Below, one piece after another: positions 8,640 to 18,498 of a stretch of 39,923 nucleotides of DNA. The position numbers and the translations under genes are program-made. Position 1 is the stretch's first letter; every line of letters begins with the position of its first letter. The notes beneath the pieces were generated by a model. That model made no database searches. It had not been told where the DNA came from and worked only from the letters and a program-made list of their open reading frames with translations. Source of the stretch: Candidatus Aenigmarchaeota archaeon LH_S7 (GTDB lineage Archaea; Aenigmatarchaeota; Aenigmatarchaeia; QMZS01); assembly GCA_023659895.1 (NCBI GenBank), contig JAGXOL010000007.1, forward strand, positions 1-39,923, written 5' to 3'.

Positions 8640-10658
8640 TTAAGAGGGAGTACCTAGCCCCATCTGAACCATCTCAACAAAAGGAGCAAATATTATCAAA
8701 GAAATCGTAGAAACTGTTATATATAATATACATCCAATAATCAAATTTTTGTAACAAGTATCATATAAACTTATTTTATCTACACCTACACTTATTCCAT
8801 TGACAAACCAGGAGATAATTAGTATTGTCTCCATAGTATAAATTCCTATTGCTATTTGGAATGTGGAGGGGGCTATAGTCAGACCTTCCCACATCTTCAA
8901 AAAGAACATATATTGAGCAGCACTACCTTGCGCACTCATACTCCCAAAAACGTTCTCTATAAAACTTAACATTTGGATTATAACATAAGTCAAAGTATTC
9001 ATTATACCTGTTATCAAAGGTAATAATATCTTGGCTTGCATTTGCATGCTGCCCATAACCTCTGAGAATTTATCCTTAATTTCTTGCTGGGTTCTGTGCA
9101 AGTTATTTAAGTATTTTGCAGTGGAAAGCATAATTTCTGAAACAATTTTTGTACCTTTTTGAGATGCTTCCACAACAGCCTTCATTATGGAATAAACTAT
9201 TCTCGATGGTTCTCTTAAGATAGCTCCTTGCTCTTTATCAAATACGGCTTTTTCTAAGGTAAGATTCCTGTATTTAATATTTGTAAGTATATCTTGGAGA
9301 AAACCAACTGCGTAATGCCCTTTTAGGGTAGGTTTTATTTTTTCCAATCCCACTTCTAGAGGAATACCTCTATCTAGTTCCTGTCCCAAACCAAACAAAA
9401 CTTGCCTAAATTCGTTTTCTATTTCAATTATTTCTCTTCTCAGCTTGATTTTCTGGAAAGAACCAAAATAGAAAAAAGCAGCCAAAGACATGAAAACTCC
9501 TATTATAACTACAAAGGACTTCCATATGGTGAAATCAGCAAGGTTTATATACCAGTAATAAATAAATGGCAAGATGAGTATTATAGATGGTAGATAACAA
9601 GATAAGTAATATTTACCTATCCTAAATTTGTTTTTGGGTGGTAGATCTCGATGGAGAGAAATGTCAGGTTCCGGCAAAGTGACAACCCTTTGATCAAGAA
9701 TATTCTTTATAACAAAAATCAAAGCTAAAGGTAAGATTAAATCGTAAAAACCAAAAATAACTGATGGAGGTATTTCATTTCCCAAAAAAATAGTTAAAAT
9801 GGGTAACATGGTCAAAACCAAAGTAGGTAACAATATACCTAATGCATTGACCATCATAACAGGAGTCTTTAATTGATTCACATAAGAATTAGATTTTTCA
9901 TTTAAGGAAGTTAATATTATATCTATTGACTCATCCAACAATTCAATCCTTCTTTCCCCACTAGTATAAAGAGAATAAACAATTGTATTTATGGAATCTG
10001 CAAACGCTTTAAAATTAGTTTTCCATTTTTGCGAATATACAAGTAAAGCCTGTTCCATAGATTCATATTTTCCTATGTAAAGATCCCAAAGTATTTTTTT
10101 CATATCTAATGCTAAAGGTCCTGTTAATTTTGATGATGCAAATTTTACAGCACCTTCTAAGTTTGGAAACTCTCTCATGTAAATAACAACATGCAATATC
10201 AACATCACAATTTCTGAACCTGCTCTTAATTCAAATATTTTCCTCAATCTATAAGGGTATGTGAAAAGATAATAAACAAGAACTCCTGTAGATGCAAACA
10301 AAAAAAGACCTAAAACAAGACTTATGTAATCTAAAATCAGGGTTATGCCAATTAAAATAACAAGAATTAAAGTAGTTAATAATGTAAAGGAAAAAACTCC
10401 ACCAGGAGTCACATTAAGGTGAGCAAATTCTATGGCTTTGTTCATCTTTTTAATTGTTTTCTCATCAGGTTCTATTGGGAGAATTCTTGATGAGAGGTGA
10501 GTTAATTTTTCGTAAATTGTTTTTGGCAGTCCAGCCAATTTCTCCTCTTCATGGAAAATTTGATATTCTAATGATTTGATATCCCCTTTTACTTCTACAG
10601 GATAATCTAGTTTCTTCTTCTTTTTCTTTTTACTAATCAAAGCATTAAGAAAATTCAT
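8640..10658 (-). CDS. Type II/IV secretion system F-family membrane platform (FlaJ/TadC-like)
   Basis: Two repeated F domains with multiple TM helices (GSEIVMLILHVVIYMREFPNLEGAVKFAS; FRQVLFGLGQELDRGIPLEVGL). Confidence 0.85.
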   Translation of the reverse strand: MNFLNALISKKKKKKKLDYPVEVKGDIKSLEYQIFHEEEKLAGLPKTIYEKLTHLSSRILPIEPDEKTIKKMNKAIEFAHLNVTPGGVFSFTLLTTLILVILIGITLILDYISLVLGLFLFASTGVLVYYLFTYPYRLRKIFELRAGSEIVMLILHVVIYMREFPNLEGAVKFASSKLTGPLALDMKKILWDLYIGKYESMEQALLVYSQKWKTNFKAFADSINTIVYSLYTSGERRIELLDESIDIILTSLNEKSNSYVNQLKTPVMMVNALGILLPTLVLTMLPILTIFLGNEIPPSVIFGFYDLILPLALIFVIKNILDQRVVTLPEPDISLHRDLPPKNKFRIGKYYLSCYLPSIILILPFIYYWYINLADFTIWKSFVVIIGVFMSLAAFFYFGSFQKIKLRREIIEIENEFRQVLFGLGQELDRGIPLEVGLEKIKPTLKGHYAVGFLQDILTNIKYRNLTLEKAVFDKEQGAILREPSRIVYSIMKAVVEASQKGTKIVSEIMLSTAKYLNNLHRTQQEIKDKFSEVMGSMQMQAKILLPLITGIMNTLTYVIIQMLSFIENVFGSMSAQGSAAQYMFFLKMWEGLTIAPSTFQIAIGIYTMETILIISWFVNGISVGVDKISLYDTCYKNLIIGCILYITVSTISLIIFAPFVEMVQMGLGTPS

Positions 10659-10683
10659 AATATTAGTTTGTACAATTAGTAAG

Positions 10684-11121
10684 TTAAGAGGTTATTGGAA
10701 TGCTTAATCTTACACCTGGACAATTGATTGCTTCAACAGTCAAACTCCGTGGATTTTGTAAAGTTATTTCAAAATTAATTGTTGTTCTCTTATTTTTCTC
10801 AACTTCACTGCTTATTTCTTCTACTAATTCTCTTTGATTTCTATTTTTAACAGCATACACTTTGTAACCGCTTACCTTTCCTCCTGTGTTTTGAATAGTA
10901 AGAGTGCCTGTTTTTGTAGTTGAATTGTAATCATAGCTAGGTGCTTCCAAATTTATATTTTGGCAGGATTCTATGGTTGTTAATCTTGATTCTGTGTAAC
11001 TTGTAGCCCAAGTTCCGACAACTGCAGCGATAGCAGTACTAAAAGCTATTAACAATACACTAGCTACGATAGGTGAAATACCTTTCCGAACTCTAGGTTC
11101 GAAAAAACCTTTTAATCTCAT
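10684..11121 (-). CDS. Archaeal type IV pilin-like protein
   Basis: Class III signal peptide-like KGISPIVASVLLIAFSTAIAAVVGTW. Confidence 0.85.
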   Translation of the reverse strand: MRLKGFFEPRVRKGISPIVASVLLIAFSTAIAAVVGTWATSYTESRLTTIESCQNINLEAPSYDYNSTTKTGTLTIQNTGGKVSGYKVYAVKNRNQRELVEEISSEVEKNKRTTINFEITLQNPRSLTVEAINCPGVRLSIPITS

Positions 11122-11175
11122 AATGGTAACGCCTTTTATACTAAATTAAATAAATTTCTCAATAATATTAACTAT

Positions 11176-11311
11176 GCCACGGTGGCTCAATCGACCCTTT
11201 TATTGGTTAAGTCCATCAAAAAGCGTCGACGGAAAAATAAAGGGTTGGGGTAACTGGTGGAGCAGCGGTTTTGTAAACCGCAGGTTGGGGGTTCAAGTCC
11301 CTCCCGTGGCT
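11176..11311 (+). tRNA. tRNA-Thr(TGT) with a D-loop intron
   Basis: Exons 11176-11190 + 11254-11311 give GCCACGG TG GCTC AACTGGTG GAGC A GCGGT TTTGTAA ACCGC AGGTT GGGGG TTCAAGT CCCTC CCGTGGC T. Confidence 0.94.
11191..11253 (+). other. tRNA-Thr D-loop intron (63 nt), BHB-like
   Basis: Inner helix CGACCCUUU/AAAGGGUUG, central GCUC/GGGU, bulges AA|U and AA|C. Confidence 0.85.
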
Positions 11312-11320
11312 TAGATAAAT

Positions 11321-11506
11321 TCAATCAAAAACTAATTTCTTAACAACAAAGATCTTTCCTTCTTGGTCATCATAACAAAGTGGATGGATTGCTGTAGGTG
11401 TGTATGACTTGCTCGCCTCAAGATACTCCTTTACTTCTTTCCATGTTCCTACCTTATCATAATCTGTTAATTCCTCCAATATTTCAGAGGTTTTATATCT
11501 TGTCAT
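11321..11506 (-). CDS. Small hypothetical protein
   Basis: 61-aa ORF between tRNA-Thr and leuS; no family recognised. Confidence 0.5.
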   Translation of the reverse strand: MTRYKTSEILEELTDYDKVGTWKEVKEYLEASKSYTPTAIHPLCYDDQEGKIFVVKKLVFD

Positions 11507-11527
11507 AATTAATTTTTGTTAATTATT

Positions 11528-14356
11528 ATGGATTTCAAGAAAATTGAGAAGAAATGGCAGAAAAAGTGGGAAAATGAAAAAATATTTGAAGCTGAACCAG
11601 ATAAAAGAGAAAAATTTTTTGTAAATGTGCCCTATCCTTACACAAATGGTTATGGTCACTTAGGTCACATGCTCACTTATTTAAGGGGAGATATCATAGC
11701 TCGTTACAAAAGAATGAAAAACTATAATGTCTTGTTCACTCAAGGCTGGCATATTACTGGACAACCAATTGTTGCAGCTGCAAAAAGAATAAAAGAAGGG
11801 GAGAAAAAACAAATAGAAATGTTAAAGAAAATAGGTTTTTCCAAGAAAGAGATTGAGAAATTTTCTGATCCTATTGAATGGGTAAAATATTTTCCAAATA
11901 AATGGATAGAAGACTTCAAGAATTTGGGTTATTCCATAGATTGGAGAAGAAGTTTTGTTACAACTTATTTAAACAAGCCTTATGATTCTTTTGTGAAATG
12001 GCAGTTCAAAAAATTGAAAGAAAAAGGTCTTGTTAAAAAAGGGGAACATCCTGTTGTTTACTGCGAGAAATGTGATTTTCCTATTGGAGATCATGACCGG
12101 ATAGAAGGTGAGGGAGTTGTTCCAGAGGAAGTTATTTTAATAAAATTCAAATTAGATGAAGAGACTTATGTTCCTGTAGTTACTTACAGACCTGAAACTG
12201 TTTATGGTGTCACAAACATTTGGATCCATCCTAAAGGAAATTATGTTAAAGTAAAAGTTAATGGTAAAGAGAAATGGATTGTTTCTAAAGAGATTTTAAA
12301 GGATTTGGAGAATCAGAATTTTGAAATAAAAGAATTGGAGGAAGTTAAAGGAAAAAACCTAATTGGAAAAAAAGCAAAAAACTTGGTTAATGACAAAAAA
12401 GTTCCAATATTACCTGCAACAATTGTTGATACTAAGATGGGGACTGGAATTGTGATGAGTGTTCCTGCTCATGCACCTTTTGATGAAATTGGAATTAAAG
12501 AACTAAAAGAAAATGAGAGCTTGAGAAAGAAGTATGGTCTAAAAGAAGAAGATTTGAATTTTGATTATATTTCTTTGATGAAAATAGAAGGATATGAAAA
12601 GTTCCCTGCAGCTGAGATTAATGAAAAAATGGGTATAAAATCATCCAAAGAAAAGAAAAAGCTGGAGGAAGCGACCCAGGAGATTTATAAGAAAGAATTC
12701 CATAACGGTGTTTTAAAAATAAGCGGATTTGAGGGAAAGAAAGTTCAGGAAGTAAAAGATGAGGTAATTGAAAAGTTTTTGAAAGAAGGTGTAGGGATAA
12801 AATATTATATTCTCTCTGAAAAAGTTGTTTGCAGGTGCTTGACTGAAGCTAAAGTAAAAATTGTTAGTGATCAATGGTTCCTAAACTATAGTGATAAAGA
12901 ATGGAAGAAAAAGTCTCATAAAGTTATTGAAAGTATGAATTTTTATCCTAAGAAGATAAAAGAAAATTTCCACTACACTGTGGACTGGTTAAAGGACTGG
13001 GCTTGTAGCAGGGACAAGAGAACGGGTTTGGGAACAGCCTTACCTTTTGATGAAACCCAAATGATTGAGAGTCTGTCAGACAGCACGATTTACATGGCTT
13101 ATTATACTATTGCGAATTATCTGCAAGAAAGGAAGTTAAGGTCTAATAAAAAACTCAATGATAAATTCTTTGATTATGTGTTTTTTGGTAAGGGAGATAA
13201 TAAAAAAGTAGCTGAAGAGAATGGGTTTGATTCTAAAACATTAGAAAAAATCAGAGAGGAGTTTTTGTATTGGTATGATAAGGGTTTTGAATTGAGAAAT
13301 TCTGGGAAAGATCTGATTCAAAACCACCTAACATTTTGCATTTTTAATCATGCAGCAATTTTTCCTGAAAAAAAATGGCCTGGGGGATTTAGCACTAATG
13401 GTCATGTACTTTTGGATGGGGAAAAGATGAGCAAAAGCAAAGGGAATGTGGTTTTAATGAAAGAGGCCATCAAGGATTATCCTGTTGATGTAATAAGATT
13501 TTTGGGTGCTTATTCCGGAGATTCAGGATTAGATGATGCCAACATTGAGCTAAGAGAACACAAAGCAATACAAAGGAGATTGAAAAATTTTTATAATTTT
13601 GCTGTTTCAAACTACAATAAAGGAGGGAAAGAATACACAAATTCAGAAAGATGGCTAGAATCTGTTTTAAATAGAGTTTTGAAGACTACTGAGAAAGAAC
13701 TTGAAGGACTTAACACTAAATCTGCCTTACAGCACGGGTTTTTCGATTTGCAGAATGCAATTAAATGGTATAGGAAAAGATCTGTGGAATTTAACAAGGA
13801 ATTGATAAAAAAGTTTATTGAAACTCAGCTAAAAATCTTGGCTCCTGTTACACCTTTCCTTTGTGAAGAACTATGGGAGAAAATTGGAGGAAAGAACTTT
13901 ATTTCTTTGGAGCAATGGCCTGAAAGTGAAAAGAAAAAAATTGATCAAAGGGCTGAAGTTATTGAAAAAGTCATCTCAAACTTACTTGAAGATATTGAAA
14001 TTGTGAAAAAACTATCAAAAACCGAAAGACCTAATAAAATCAAAATAATAACCCCTAAAAAATGGAAGTATAACATGTTCTCAGAGCTGAAAAATAAGCT
14101 GGAAGAGACAAGGAATTTTGGTGATTTGATGAAGGTTGCAATGGGATTTGAGGAAGCCAAAAAAATAAGTAAAGAAATTCAGAAGGTGATCAAGAAAATA
14201 TTGGATGGTTCTTTGGGAATATTTGATTTAAAAGAGGTTGAGGTAATTAAAGAAGAGAAAGATTTCCTTAAGAAAGAGTTTGGTTGCGAAGTTGAAATTG
14301 TGGAAAGTGATGAGAAAGATAGTTGGCCAGGGAAATTTGGAATTTTAGTTAAATAA
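11528..14356 (+). CDS. leuS: Leucyl-tRNA synthetase (archaeal type)
   Basis: NVPYPYTNGYGHLGHMLTY (HIGH-like), GEKMSKSKGN (KMSKS), editing domain. Confidence 0.97.
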   Translation: MDFKKIEKKWQKKWENEKIFEAEPDKREKFFVNVPYPYTNGYGHLGHMLTYLRGDIIARYKRMKNYNVLFTQGWHITGQPIVAAAKRIKEGEKKQIEMLKKIGFSKKEIEKFSDPIEWVKYFPNKWIEDFKNLGYSIDWRRSFVTTYLNKPYDSFVKWQFKKLKEKGLVKKGEHPVVYCEKCDFPIGDHDRIEGEGVVPEEVILIKFKLDEETYVPVVTYRPETVYGVTNIWIHPKGNYVKVKVNGKEKWIVSKEILKDLENQNFEIKELEEVKGKNLIGKKAKNLVNDKKVPILPATIVDTKMGTGIVMSVPAHAPFDEIGIKELKENESLRKKYGLKEEDLNFDYISLMKIEGYEKFPAAEINEKMGIKSSKEKKKLEEATQEIYKKEFHNGVLKISGFEGKKVQEVKDEVIEKFLKEGVGIKYYILSEKVVCRCLTEAKVKIVSDQWFLNYSDKEWKKKSHKVIESMNFYPKKIKENFHYTVDWLKDWACSRDKRTGLGTALPFDETQMIESLSDSTIYMAYYTIANYLQERKLRSNKKLNDKFFDYVFFGKGDNKKVAEENGFDSKTLEKIREEFLYWYDKGFELRNSGKDLIQNHLTFCIFNHAAIFPEKKWPGGFSTNGHVLLDGEKMSKSKGNVVLMKEAIKDYPVDVIRFLGAYSGDSGLDDANIELREHKAIQRRLKNFYNFAVSNYNKGGKEYTNSERWLESVLNRVLKTTEKELEGLNTKSALQHGFFDLQNAIKWYRKRSVEFNKELIKKFIETQLKILAPVTPFLCEELWEKIGGKNFISLEQWPESEKKKIDQRAEVIEKVISNLLEDIEIVKKLSKTERPNKIKIITPKKWKYNMFSELKNKLEETRNFGDLMKVAMGFEEAKKISKEIQKVIKKILDGSLGIFDLKEVEVIKEEKDFLKKEFGCEVEIVESDEKDSWPGKFGILVK

Positions 14357-14370
14357 AAATATTTTAATAA

Positions 14371-15243
14371 ATGATAAAAATAATAATTTTTATTCTACTT
14401 CTGTTAGCAGGATATTTTATAAATAAGAAGTTTAAGTTAATAATAGTAAGAAAATTAATTAAATTCTTTCTAATTTATATAGGTCTTCCTTGTCTAGTTT
14501 TATCCTCCATTTCAGACTACAAAATAGTTGACTTTGGTTTAATATCCCTTATTATTTTATTTTCTTTTATATTGAATATAACTGTCAGCAAACTTGGAAA
14601 CAACATTCTAAATTTGAAAAATAGAGGGTCTTTTATATTATTGAATTCTTTTTCAAATGCTGGTTTTCTTGGTCTACCAATCTGCTGGATTTTATTTGAA
14701 GATGTAGGTTTATTCTATGGATCATTATATGTCTTAGTAGGAACTTTACTACATTACACCCTCGGAATATTTGTATCTATTCACTCAGAATCTAAAAAAG
14801 TTAAAAACTCTATAAAAAAAGTTCTAAGATTCCCAATTGTTTGGATATTGGGTGTAGTTTTTTTGCTAGTAATTTTTGAGGTAAATATTCCTATTCTTGT
14901 TATTAGTTTTTTTGATTTTATAGGAAAGGTAACATTGGGAGTAGCTATCTTTTATATAGGTTCAAATTTAGTAAAACCAAAAAATATAAGTAGTTTTTTC
15001 AATGAATGTTTATATGTTGCAATATTTAGATTTTTAGTATCTCCTTTGTTGATATTAATTCCTCTGTTATTCTTTGGAGTAGAGGATTATCTAATATTAG
15101 TATTAGAGGCGATGATGCCACCTGCTATAGGGAGTACAATTATTGCTGGATATTACGGACTTAACGAGAAATTATGTGCAAATATAACAACTGTTCTGAC
15201 GATTGTATTTTTATTCATTTTTTTCATACTATTTTTCATATAA
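14371..15243 (+). CDS. Auxin efflux carrier (AEC)-type transporter
   Basis: About 10 hydrophobic helices, FSNAGFLGLPI, LEAMMPPA. Confidence 0.85.
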   Translation: MIKIIIFILLLLAGYFINKKFKLIIVRKLIKFFLIYIGLPCLVLSSISDYKIVDFGLISLIILFSFILNITVSKLGNNILNLKNRGSFILLNSFSNAGFLGLPICWILFEDVGLFYGSLYVLVGTLLHYTLGIFVSIHSESKKVKNSIKKVLRFPIVWILGVVFLLVIFEVNIPILVISFFDFIGKVTLGVAIFYIGSNLVKPKNISSFFNECLYVAIFRFLVSPLLILIPLLFFGVEDYLILVLEAMMPPAIGSTIIAGYYGLNEKLCANITTVLTIVFLFIFFILFFI

Positions 15244-15465
15244 CTCTAAAGCCTCAATATATAACTGCTTTTCTGTAGTCCTTACAAATCCAATACCACA
15301 ATTTTTTGCTAGTAGGTGATCCTTTCCAATTTCTTTTGCAAGATTTCTTAACTCGGGAACTTTTATACCCAAGGCATGTTTAGTATTTATTCCAAATTTA
15401 GCCATCCCTTTTACATTTTCCGGATTTGATTGAGATTTTAATTTCTTGATAATTAATTCATATTC
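15229..15465 (-). pseudogene. N-terminal fragment of an AlkD-like DNA alkylation repair protein
   Basis: MEYELIIKKLKSQSNPENVKGMAKFGINTKHALGIKVPELRNLAKEIGKDHLLAK then unrelated sequence and stop. Confidence 0.65.
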
Positions 15466-15487
15466 CATAAAAGTATAAAAACAAGAA

Positions 15488-15796
15488 CTAACCGAACAAG
15501 GACCCAAGTCCTTCTGCTGCTTCCTCTTCTTTCTTCTCTTTATCTTCCTCTGATTCCTCTTTCTTTTCTTCTTTCTTTTCTCCCGCTTCTGCGGCCTGAG
15601 CTTGGGCAGGAGCTGCTACAGCAGACTTCAAAACCTCCTCAATATCCAAGTCTTTCAAATTCTCTGCTGTGGCTTTTACCATAGCCTTATCTGGATTTGC
15701 TCCAGTGGCTTGAACAACTTTTGTTATAGAATCCTCTGTTATTTCCTGACTTGTTTCATGTAATAGTAAAGCCGCATATATGTATTCTAATCCCAT
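15488..15796 (-). CDS. rpl12: Ribosomal protein P1/L12
   Basis: MGLEYIYAALLLHE, Ala-rich hinge and acidic tail. Confidence 0.95.
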   Translation of the reverse strand: MGLEYIYAALLLHETSQEITEDSITKVVQATGANPDKAMVKATAENLKDLDIEEVLKSAVAAPAQAQAAEAGEKKEEKKEESEEDKEKKEEEAAEGLGSLFG

Positions 15797-15826
15797 AATA
15801 GGTATAGAAAACTTTAAAATAGTTTA

Positions 15827-16246
15827 TTACTTTTTTGATTTCAATAATTCATTTCTTTCCAAATAAATTCTTAAGTGTGATTTATCTCTAAAAAATCCAC
15901 CTCCTGATTTTCTATACAAATCCTTGTAAACTTCCTTGGATACCCTATCCTGTTCCTTCAATCTTTTTAACTCAACTCTTAAAGCTCGAATTTTGAGAAC
16001 CCATCTTCTTTTTTTGGTTAATTTTGTATTTTTTCCACCTTTTCTTCTTCCTTTTCCCTTCTTCTCCATTTTTCTGATTGAGATATGAGACTTTTCAGGA
16101 AGTTTCTTTACCATTCCTTTTTTTAGTAAAGATCTGAAATCCTGAGCAGTAATAGATTCATCAATCTCCTTTTTATTCTCTGGACTAAACCATATTTTTT
16201 TTCTTCCTACTCCTAAAACACTTGCTACTAGTCTCTTTTTATCCAT
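15827..16246 (-). CDS. rpl19e: Ribosomal protein L19e
   Basis: KRLVASVLGVGRKKIWF...KGRRKGGKN. Confidence 0.95.
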   Translation of the reverse strand: MDKKRLVASVLGVGRKKIWFSPENKKEIDESITAQDFRSLLKKGMVKKLPEKSHISIRKMEKKGKGRRKGGKNTKLTKKRRWVLKIRALRVELKRLKEQDRVSKEVYKDLYRKSGGGFFRDKSHLRIYLERNELLKSKK

Positions 16247-16308
16247 AAAAATCTTTTTCTTTAAAATAATTTAAAAAGGTGATAGTTAAAAAAATTAAAA
16301 AATTAAAA

Positions 16309-17412
16309 TTAGCTACAACTTCCACTAGATGAACTTCCTGTTCCTCCTCCAATTCCTGGTGATGCTGTTGATGTGGATAATGTTTGCTCACATTCACTTG
16401 GTGGTGTTTCAAAAGCTGAACATACTACTTTTTTCAATCCTTCTGGAGATCTTGTAAAAGAAGATGCTTGCTTTTCATTCACTATCAAAGTAGGACTTCC
16501 ACGAACTCCATATTTCTGATTCAAGTCTTTATGCAATGGGAATTGTGGATATTTACCACCTAACCATGTGCTCTTGTCATTGTATAATCCTGTGATGTTG
16601 TATTTTTCATCTGTTTCCTTTACGCAATTAGCTAATGCTTCTGTGTCTATGTTAGCTTCTTCTAGACAGCTTTCATATTCTCCACTACTAACAAAACAGC
16701 TCAAGTAGTCATAGAACTTGTCTTCCTGATTTCTCTGGATGCAATATTGTCTCAAATTTCCATCAATCTCCTTCTTTCCGTGCATTACATAACCCACGTA
16801 GTCTATTTCTATATCTGCCTTGTCTTTCAACAATTTGTATACTGGTAAATAAGCTTTCTCTATCTGAAGACCATAAGGACAATAGCTCATTACAAACAAT
16901 CTCACTTCTGGTGTTTCTGCTTTTGGAACTTCTGAGCTTTGTTGTTTACCTTGGGTTTTCTCGCTTCCAGAGCTATTTATTGTTTGGGTTGTTGGTACTG
17001 CACTAGGGAATAATAAACTACCATCTTTTGTTATGTATGATTCCGCGCTCTGAGTTTTCTTACCGCTGGAAATGTTTAATGATAATTTGTACAATTCCTG
17101 TCCTTCAACTGGTTCAACATCTATTACTTTTGCTGTGATTCCTTTGGACAATAGATTCTCTGAAATGAAATTCATTGCTTTATCACTTGCTTCCTCAGGT
17201 GTTAATGCATTTGCAGATTGACTTTCTTGACTTGTGATCTGAGGCATTAAACCTGCAACAGTAAAACCTAAGAGCAATCCTACTACTAATCCAATAGCTA
17301 ACAAAGGCATTCCTTTAGTAGGAATCTTGATTGTTTTTCCTGAAGAAGATTTATGCTTACTTCCACTTTTCTTGTGCGTTCCAGATTCTTCTCCTTTTTT
17401 CTTCTTTGCCAT
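16309..17412 (-). CDS. Membrane-anchored DsbA/thioredoxin-fold protein
   Basis: N-terminal TM, RLFVMSYCPYGLQIEKAYLPVY, RGSPTLIVN. Confidence 0.85.
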   Translation of the reverse strand: MAKKKKGEESGTHKKSGSKHKSSSGKTIKIPTKGMPLLAIGLVVGLLLGFTVAGLMPQITSQESQSANALTPEEASDKAMNFISENLLSKGITAKVIDVEPVEGQELYKLSLNISSGKKTQSAESYITKDGSLLFPSAVPTTQTINSSGSEKTQGKQQSSEVPKAETPEVRLFVMSYCPYGLQIEKAYLPVYKLLKDKADIEIDYVGYVMHGKKEIDGNLRQYCIQRNQEDKFYDYLSCFVSSGEYESCLEEANIDTEALANCVKETDEKYNITGLYNDKSTWLGGKYPQFPLHKDLNQKYGVRGSPTLIVNEKQASSFTRSPEGLKKVVCSAFETPPSECEQTLSTSTASPGIGGGTGSSSSGSCS

Positions 17413-17437
17413 AAGAAAACATAGAAATTTTTTATAA

Positions 17438-17827
17438 TTACCTCTTTGATCTCTGCTTGTGTCTCCTAGGACCTTGCTTACTTCTACTTGGTTTGTGTGG
17501 TTCTGTTCTCCTAATATCCTGAATTAACAAGTTTCTATCATAGTCCATAATTTTGTTCCTTACTTCCTCTCCCTTTATATCTGCTAATCCACGGGATATT
17601 GCTTGTGCAACTGCTTCTGCTTGACCCATTACTCCTCCCCCCTTAACCTTTGCTTTTATAGTGAAATTCTCATCTTCTATTATTTTCAGAGGTTCCAGAA
17701 TTTTCAATTGGGCTATTTTAGGTAATTCCTCTAAATTTTTTTCATTAATTTTTACATTCTTATCTCCACTCACTATTTTTATCCTTGCAGTTGCTTTCTT
17801 TCTCTTACCTACATACACTTTTTCCAT
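17438..17827 (-). CDS. rps9: Ribosomal protein S9
   Basis: VYVGKRKKATARIKI, C-terminal SRSKQGPRRHKQRSKR. Confidence 0.97.
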   Translation of the reverse strand: MEKVYVGKRKKATARIKIVSGDKNVKINEKNLEELPKIAQLKILEPLKIIEDENFTIKAKVKGGGVMGQAEAVAQAISRGLADIKGEEVRNKIMDYDRNLLIQDIRRTEPHKPSRSKQGPRRHKQRSKR

Positions 17828-18243
17828 TATAACTCTTTATAACCTAAATATTTACTTAGTTCCTCAATATAAACATAACCACATTTTAATTTTGAAGCCT
17901 CTTTACCAATTTTTTTTATATCAGTTTTCTTAAACTCTTCTGGAACAGAAATAAAAACATTCACATTCTTGAGAGCTTTCCTACCTCTCTCTGTTTTATG
18001 AGGCAACATATTCCTAATAGTTCTCCTAACAATCATGTCTGGTCTGGAAGGATAAAAAGGTCCTTTCTGAGGAGTCCCCCTATTTCTCCTCTCCAAGTAC
18101 TTATTAAATATGTAATTTTTCTTTCCAGAGATTACAGCTTTCTCAGAATTAACTACAGCTACCTCTTCACCTTTCAAAGCTTTCTTAGCAACTTGTGTTG
18201 CCAGTCTTCCTAAAATAGTATCAGATGCATCTATTACTTCCAT
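17827..18243 (-). CDS. rpl13: Ribosomal protein L13
   Basis: DASDTILGRLATQVAKKALKGEEV, MLPHKTERGRKALKNV. Confidence 0.97.
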   Translation of the reverse strand: MEVIDASDTILGRLATQVAKKALKGEEVAVVNSEKAVISGKKNYIFNKYLERRNRGTPQKGPFYPSRPDMIVRRTIRNMLPHKTERGRKALKNVNVFISVPEEFKKTDIKKIGKEASKLKCGYVYIEELSKYLGYKEL

Positions 18244-18330
18244 TTTTATAATTAATTAGAAATTTTTTATAACCTAATTTTTCTACAAATTTTTATATAT
18301 AGTAGAAAAGCTAAATCTAATTGTATAAAA

Positions 18331-18453
18331 ATGGTCATGAAGAAAAAGTCTGGTTATGGGTCTTCTAAGGGAAAAACAAAAACTACAAAAAAGACTGCCA
18401 AAAAAACAACTAAGAAAGCTACTAAAAAGGCAGGTTCCAAAAAGAAGAAATGA
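18331..18453 (+). CDS. 40-aa lysine-rich basic protein
   Basis: MVMKKKSGYGSSKGKTKTTKKTAKKTTKKATKKAGSKKKK; promoter similar to the 23392 gene. Confidence 0.7.
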   Translation: MVMKKKSGYGSSKGKTKTTKKTAKKTTKKATKKAGSKKKK

Positions 18454-18498
18454 AGCTTAAATTGATTATTTTTAATTTTTATTTTTATCCCCAAATGT

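Noticed and set aside
11191-11253. C/D box guide RNA inside tRNA introns
   Set aside because: No convincing paired RUGAUGA and CUGA boxes seen by eye in the introns; not claimed.
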